The notes beneath the pieces were generated by a model, which did not search any database, had not been told where the DNA came from, and worked only from the letters and a program-made list of their open reading frames with translations. Both the position numbers and the translations under genes were made by a program. From UBA1794 sp050946375 (GTDB lineage: Bacteria > Bacteroidota > Bacteroidia > Bacteroidales > Bacteroidaceae), in the NCBI GenBank assembly GCA_050946375.1, contig JBMNUT010000013.1, forward strand, positions 1 through 64,000: a DNA stretch of 64,000 nucleotides, read 5' to 3'. Positions 59,583-64,000 of the stretch are shown piece by piece; positions within the stretch are counted from its first letter, which is position 1, and each line of letters starts with the position of its first letter.

Positions 59583-59590
59583 CAAAGATA
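59583..59590 (-). promoter_or_regulatory. Candidate -7 box of rlmD
   Basis: On the minus strand this reads TATCTTTG, matching TAnnTTTG. The -33 part is unclear. Confidence 0.45.
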
Positions 59591-59670
59591 CGGTTTTGTT
59601 TCCAATCGCTTGTTTGATAGGGGGAATGAATTGGACAAAAAGAATAATTCTTTAAAAAAACGTTCAGAAC

Positions 59671-59702
59671 TTTGCAAGGAATTGAAAAAAACTTTAGCTT
59701 TG
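59671..59702 (+). promoter_or_regulatory. Promoter of ppdK
   Basis: TTTG at 59671-59674, 20 bases, then TAGCTTTG at 59695-59702: a consensus Bacteroides promoter, 37 bases before the start at 59740. Confidence 0.75.
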
Positions 59703-59739
59703 AAGCAAACTTTATATTTAAATAATAGAAGTAATATCC

Positions 59740-62469
59740 ATGGACAACAAAAAGAGAGTGTATACCTTTGGTAACGGACAGGCCGAGGGTAATGCTAAAA
59801 TGAGAGAGGAATTGGGAGGTAAAGGAGCTAATCTTGCCGAAATGAACTTGATTGGCGTTCCGGTTCCTCCTGGTTTTACTATTACTACCGACGTCTGCAA
59901 CGAATATTACAAGGTAGGACAAGAGAAAATCGTAGAATTGCTTGAGAAAGAAGTGAACGCAGCTGTGGCTCACGTGGAGAACTTGATGAACTGCAAGTTC
60001 GGAAGCGTTGAGAATCCGTTGCTGGTATCTGTCCGCTCCGGAGCGCGCGCTTCCATGCCGGGCATGATGGATACGATTTTGAATTTGGGATTGAACGACG
60101 AAGTAGCCGAAGGAATGGTGAAGAAGACTGGGAATCCTCATTTCGTGTACGACTCGTATCGTCGTTTTGTACAGATGTATGGCGATGTGGTGCTGGGCAT
60201 GAAGCCGGCCAACAAGGAGGATATTGATCCTTTCGAAGCCATAATTGAGGAGGTTAAAGCCATTCGTGGTATCAAACTGGATAAGGATTTGTCAGTAGAA
60301 GAGCTGAAAGAACTGGTAACCCGCTTCAAGAAAGCCATTAAGGACCAGACGGGCAAGGATTTCCCCGTAGATCCTATGGAACAGTTGTGGGGTGCCATAT
60401 GCGCCGTGTTCCGCAGCTGGATGAACGAACGGGCTATCCTCTATCGTAAAATGGAAGGAATTCCTGACGAGTGGGGAACCGCTGTTTCGGTCATGGCAAT
60501 GGTCTTCGGCAATATGGGCGAGACTTCGGCTACGGGCGTATGCTTCAGCCGCGATGCTGCTACGGGCGAAAACTTGTTCAATGGCGAGTATCTGGTCAAT
60601 GCACAGGGCGAAGATGTGGTAGCCGGCATACGTACTCCGCAGCAAATCACGATTGAAGGTTCGCGTCGCTGGGCTGCTTTGCAGGGAATCTCCGAAGAAG
60701 ACCGCGCAAGCAAGTATCCTTCGATGGAAGAAGCCATGCCGGAAATCTATAAGCAGCTGGATGCTATTCAGGATAAACTGGAGAAGCATTATCGCGACAT
60801 GCAGGACATGGAGTTTACGGTTCAGGAAGGCAAACTCTGGTTCTTGCAGACTCGTAACGGAAAGCGTACGGGTACGGCCATGGTGAAGATTGCGATGGAC
60901 TTGGTTCGCGAGGGCATTATCGATGAAAAGACGGCTTTGATGCGTTGCGAACCGCAGAAGTTGGACGAACTCTTGCATCCGGTCTTTGACAAAGAGGCCC
61001 TGAAAAAGGCAAAAGTCATAACGCGTGGTTTGCCTGCTTCTCCGGGTGCTGCCTGCGGACAGATTGTGTTCCATGCCGACGACGCTCAGAAATGGCGCGA
61101 AGACGGGCATCGGGTTGTGATGGTACGTATCGAGACTTCTCCGGAAGACCTGGCCGGTATGTCGGCAGCCGAAGGCATCCTGACGGCTCGCGGCGGTATG
61201 ACTTCGCATGCTGCGGTAGTAGCGCGCGGAATGGGTAAGTGCTGCGTTTCCGGAGCGGGTGCAATCAACGTAAGTTACAAGAATAAAACGGTTGAAATCG
61301 AAGGCGTTTTATATAAGGAAGGCGACTATATTTCGATAAACGGCTCGACCGGTGAAGTCTATGCCGGTGAGATTCCTACGAAAGCGGCAGAACTTTCCGG
61401 CGATTTTAAGGCTTTGATGGATTTGTGCGACAAGTACACCAAATTGCAGGTGCGTACCAATGCGGATACTCCCTATGATGCACGGGTGGCACGCGCATTC
61501 GGAGCTAAAGGTATCGGCTTGACTCGTACGGAGCACATGTTCTTCGAAGACCAAAAGATTATTGCCATGCGGGAAATGATCTTGGCTGATACGGTAGAAG
61601 GCCGCAAGCGCGCTCTTGAAAAACTGTTGCCTTACCAGAAAGCCGACTTCAAGGGAATTCTGGAAGCTATGGACGGTTGCCCGGTTAATATCCGTCTGCT
61701 CGATCCTCCTCTCCATGAGTTCGTTCCGCACGATTTGCAGGGTCAGCAAAAGATGGCCGAGGAAATGGGCGTAAGCGTAGAAGAAATACAGAAACACGTA
61801 GCCAGCCTGGCTGAAAACAACCCGATGCTGGGTCACCGTGGCTGCCGTCTTGGCATCACTTTCCCCGAGATAACCGCTATGCAGACCCGTGCCATTCTCA
61901 GTGCCGCATGCGAGTTGAAGAAAGAAGGTAAGAACCCGCAGCCCGAAATCATGGTTCCGTTGATCGGTATCTTGTATGAGTTGAAGCAACAGAAGGAAGT
62001 AATCTTGAAGACAGCCGAAGAGGTATTTGCCGAACAAGGCATCAAAGTGCACTTCGAAATCGGTACTATGATTGAAATTCCGCGTGCCGCTCTCACAGCC
62101 GACAAGATTGCTTCGGAAGCCGAGTACTTCTCTTTTGGTACGAACGACTTGACTCAAATGACATTCGGCTACTCGCGTGATGATATTGCCAGCTTCTTGC
62201 CCGTATATCTTGAGAAGAAAATTTTGAAAGTCGATCCGTTCCAGGTTCTGGACCAGAACGGTGTTGGGCAATTGATTCAGATGGCCGTAGAGAAAGGTCG
62301 TCGGGTACGTCCCAACCTGCGTACCGGTATTTGTGGAGAGCATGGCGGCGAACCTTCGTCGGTTAAGTTCTGTGCGAAAATCGGCATGAATTATACCTCA
62401 TGCTCTCCTTTCCGCGTGCCTATAGCCCGTCTCGCGGCGGCGCAGGCTGCGGTAGAGGATACTCTCTAA
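59740..62469 (+). CDS. ppdK: Pyruvate, phosphate dikinase
   Basis: A 909-residue enzyme interconverting pyruvate, ATP and phosphate with phosphoenolpyruvate, AMP and pyrophosphate, a key step of central metabolism in these anaerobes. The N-terminal ATP-grasp domain has GGKGANLAEM and SVRSGARASMPGMMDT. The swivelling domain carries the phosphorylated His490 in GGMTSHAAVVARG. The C-terminal PEP/pyruvate barrel includes GHRGCRLGIT and ends with GICGEHGGEPSSV and the NYTSCSPFRVPIARLA active-site Cys segment. It is complete and has a strong promoter. Confidence 0.97.
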   Translation: MDNKKRVYTFGNGQAEGNAKMREELGGKGANLAEMNLIGVPVPPGFTITTDVCNEYYKVGQEKIVELLEKEVNAAVAHVENLMNCKFGSVENPLLVSVRSGARASMPGMMDTILNLGLNDEVAEGMVKKTGNPHFVYDSYRRFVQMYGDVVLGMKPANKEDIDPFEAIIEEVKAIRGIKLDKDLSVEELKELVTRFKKAIKDQTGKDFPVDPMEQLWGAICAVFRSWMNERAILYRKMEGIPDEWGTAVSVMAMVFGNMGETSATGVCFSRDAATGENLFNGEYLVNAQGEDVVAGIRTPQQITIEGSRRWAALQGISEEDRASKYPSMEEAMPEIYKQLDAIQDKLEKHYRDMQDMEFTVQEGKLWFLQTRNGKRTGTAMVKIAMDLVREGIIDEKTALMRCEPQKLDELLHPVFDKEALKKAKVITRGLPASPGAACGQIVFHADDAQKWREDGHRVVMVRIETSPEDLAGMSAAEGILTARGGMTSHAAVVARGMGKCCVSGAGAINVSYKNKTVEIEGVLYKEGDYISINGSTGEVYAGEIPTKAAELSGDFKALMDLCDKYTKLQVRTNADTPYDARVARAFGAKGIGLTRTEHMFFEDQKIIAMREMILADTVEGRKRALEKLLPYQKADFKGILEAMDGCPVNIRLLDPPLHEFVPHDLQGQQKMAEEMGVSVEEIQKHVASLAENNPMLGHRGCRLGITFPEITAMQTRAILSAACELKKEGKNPQPEIMVPLIGILYELKQQKEVILKTAEEVFAEQGIKVHFEIGTMIEIPRAALTADKIASEAEYFSFGTNDLTQMTFGYSRDDIASFLPVYLEKKILKVDPFQVLDQNGVGQLIQMAVEKGRRVRPNLRTGICGEHGGEPSSVKFCAKIGMNYTSCSPFRVPIARLAAAQAAVEDTL

Positions 62470-62510
62470 GTTTAGAAGCCCTCAGGCAGAATAGCAATTA
62501 AAATTTGTAT

Positions 62511-62550
62511 CAGGCTGTAATCTACCGATTTATACGGTGATTACAGCCTG
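62511..62550 (+). terminator. Hairpin after ppdK
   Basis: Arms 62511-62522 and 62539-62550 pair perfectly over 12 bases, with an additional inner ACCG/CGGT pair. A U-tract does not follow. It marks the chromosome side next to the integrated element. Confidence 0.6.
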
Positions 62551-62620
62551 AGTTGCGTTAAGACAGTTCGTGCAGTTGACATCAAAAAATGAGCCAAATG
62601 AGCATATTTGTTTTACTCTA

Positions 62621-62661
62621 TGTTTACCCCAAAAATCATCATGTTTACCCCTGTTTACCCC
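62621..62661 (+). repeat. Three direct copies of TGTTTACCCC before the integrase
   Basis: TGTTTACCCC occurs at 62621-62630, 62642-62651 and 62652-62661; the last two are adjacent and the first and third continue with AAA. They lie 38 bases before the integrase start, where arm-type binding sites or an attachment site would be expected. Confidence 0.55.
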
Positions 62662-62698
62662 AAAGAATTTATAGTATTTATCTAAAAAGGAAATAGGT

Positions 62699-64000
62699 AT
62701 GACAACATTTAAAGCAACGGTAAAAAAGCCAAGAAGCGATGGCTTCTACACAGTTTACATCAGGATTACGCATCAGCGCAAATCCAGTTACATTAAAACA
62801 AATAAAATTGTAGACGCTGCTCATATTACGAAAGGTGGTGATCTCACCGACCCTGTTGTGAATGAGTATTGCGCTATGCTCATCAGACAATATACGGACC
62901 GCCTGAACCGTGTAAATGCGACTTGCTGGGAAATAAAGGAAGTGATAGAGTTCTTGTTGAAAGACGATGAAGAAGCGTGCTTCAGTGATTACGCACGAAA
63001 GTTCATAGACAGAATGGAAGCGGATGGACACGAACGCAATGCAAAGAATTACAGGCTTGCGGTAAACCATTTAGAACGCTTCATGGGGACAACCCGACTT
63101 CTGTTTAGTAACTTGTCGTCTTCTGCAATAAATCTTTGGATAGAGAGTCTGTCAAAGACAAACCGAGCCAAAGAAATGTATCCTACTTGTGTACGACAGA
63201 TTTTCAAAAAAGCCATAGTTGAACTGAACGATGAAGAGCGTGGTGTTATACGTATAAAGTTCAATCCTTGGTTGAAGGTGACAATTCCCAAATCAGACAA
63301 TACCATGAAACGTGCCATCAGTGCCGAAGCCTGCCGCGAGTTCTTTAACCGTCCTCTTCCCAAAACAAAGATGCTGTCTCCACTACCGGAACTTGGCAGG
63401 GATGTAGCACTTCTATCGCTGTGCATTGGCGGCATCAATACTGTTGACCTTTATGGACTCAAAAAGAAAGACTACAACAATGGCATTATTGGTTATAAAA
63501 GGGCAAAAACACGCCATAGTCGCAGAGACGAGGCATATATGGAAATGAGGATAGAGCCATTTATCCAAGAGACCTTTAATAAGTATCTCTCCAAAGATGA
63601 GCATGATGAGTACCTATTTATATTCCACAGCCGTTACAGCAATTCCGACAGTTTCAATGCCAACGTGAATATCGGAATACGCAAGATATGCGCCGACATG
63701 GGGATGAAAAAGGAGGACTACTATTGCTATTACACGTTCAGGCATACGTGGGCGACCATTGCTCAAAACGACTGTGATGCCAATCTTTATGAAGTTGCAT
63801 TTGGCATGAATCACAGTCATGGGTTCAATGTGACAAGAGGCTACTTAAAACTGGATTTTACCCCTGCATGGGAACTTAACGCCAAGATTATTGATTTCAT
63901 TTTCTTCAGTAACAAGAAGAGTAAACAAGGCAAAGCCCGTGACCTTGAAGCCCCAGAGGAAAAACTTTTCCGTATTTCAAAAAAGATGATGATATACGGA
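62699..64000 (+). CDS. Tyrosine-type site-specific integrase (3' end outside window)
   Basis: The frame from the ATG at 62699 (MTTFKATVKKPRSDGFYTVYI) stays open to the last base, giving at least 434 residues. The N-terminal arm-binding region is followed by a SAM-like core domain (FIDRMEADGHERNAKNYRLAVNHLERFMG near residue 100). The catalytic domain has CIGGINTVDLYGLKKKD, where the usual first Arg is Asn; YYTFRHTWATIAQND, with Tyr in place of the first His; and MNHSHGFNVTRGYLKLDF with the probable nucleophile Tyr. Such substitutions are known among Bacteroidetes integrases. It probably moves an element continuing to the right of the window. Confidence 0.9.
   Translation, partial: MTTFKATVKKPRSDGFYTVYIRITHQRKSSYIKTNKIVDAAHITKGGDLTDPVVNEYCAMLIRQYTDRLNRVNATCWEIKEVIEFLLKDDEEACFSDYARKFIDRMEADGHERNAKNYRLAVNHLERFMGTTRLLFSNLSSSAINLWIESLSKTNRAKEMYPTCVRQIFKKAIVELNDEERGVIRIKFNPWLKVTIPKSDNTMKRAISAEACREFFNRPLPKTKMLSPLPELGRDVALLSLCIGGINTVDLYGLKKKDYNNGIIGYKRAKTRHSRRDEAYMEMRIEPFIQETFNKYLSKDEHDEYLFIFHSRYSNSDSFNANVNIGIRKICADMGMKKEDYYCYYTFRHTWATIAQNDCDANLYEVAFGMNHSHGFNVTRGYLKLDFTPAWELNAKIIDFIFFSNKKSKQGKARDLEAPEEKLFRISKKMMIYG

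Noticed and set aside
62470..62698. Search for a tRNA gene as attachment site of the integrase
   Set aside because: No cloverleaf-forming sequence was found between ppdK and the integrase.

Overview
The window is a chromosomal segment from a member of the Bacteroidales, most likely Bacteroides or a close relative. The evidence is the gene content (serC-serA-DUF1015, ileS-traR-lspA-DUF4296, a hybrid two-component system, a porin-type TonB receptor, ppdK, an S16 protein with a long Ala/Glu tail) and many promoters of the Bacteroides type (TTTG or TTG, about 19-20 bases, then TAnnTTTG). No rRNA or tRNA genes and no CRISPR array were seen. The left 4.9 kb is visibly more AT-rich than the rest.

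Layout. 1-4929 is the distal end of a surface-polysaccharide locus: an EpsG-like polymerase cut by the window edge, three glycosyltransferases, a 41-codon remnant and a family-4 glycosyltransferase broken into two ORFs. 5028-11435 carries the serine operon serC-serA-DUF1015, rubredoxin and superoxide dismutase, exonuclease III and small genes. 11432-16774 is a leftward ileS-traR-lspA-DUF4296 cluster.

16947-26216 is the most unusual region. It is an array of at least seven secreted paralogs (nine domain copies, two genes being tandem fusions) of a family I do not recognise. The family has a [FY]-x-G-x2-C-[QF]-x2-WD motif and a C-terminal [NC]YVLLLLT signature. The array also holds a truncated transglutaminase-like lipoprotein, a duplicated 340-bp leader encoding a 32-residue peptide, identical 82-bp leader copies and mosaic 3' ends. 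This is the best candidate for an undescribed system.

26429-28554 is ahpC-ahpF. 28738-30203 holds a four-helix membrane protein and a YigZ/IMPACT protein. 30429-37075 is lpxA followed by a tripartite RND efflux operon. 37679-48631 has a TonB-dependent receptor and then four consecutive genes of glutamine amidotransfer (glmS, purF-like, carA, carB). 48763-54290 has a SIMPL protein, a candidate structured small RNA and a hybrid two-component regulator. 54572-62469 holds rpsP, an NlpE-like lipoprotein, mnmA, an RluA-type pseudouridine synthase, an RlmD-type methyltransferase and ppdK. From 62699 to the right edge a tyrosine integrase marks the start of an integrated element that continues outside the window.

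A second thread runs through the whole window. At least a dozen intergenic regions carry short tandem arrays of a degenerate unit of about 22 bp (roughly GGAAAAAGTGCNGCNNNTTTTC). They occur both in the paralog array and beside housekeeping genes, so they look like a dispersed intergenic repeat family of this genome.
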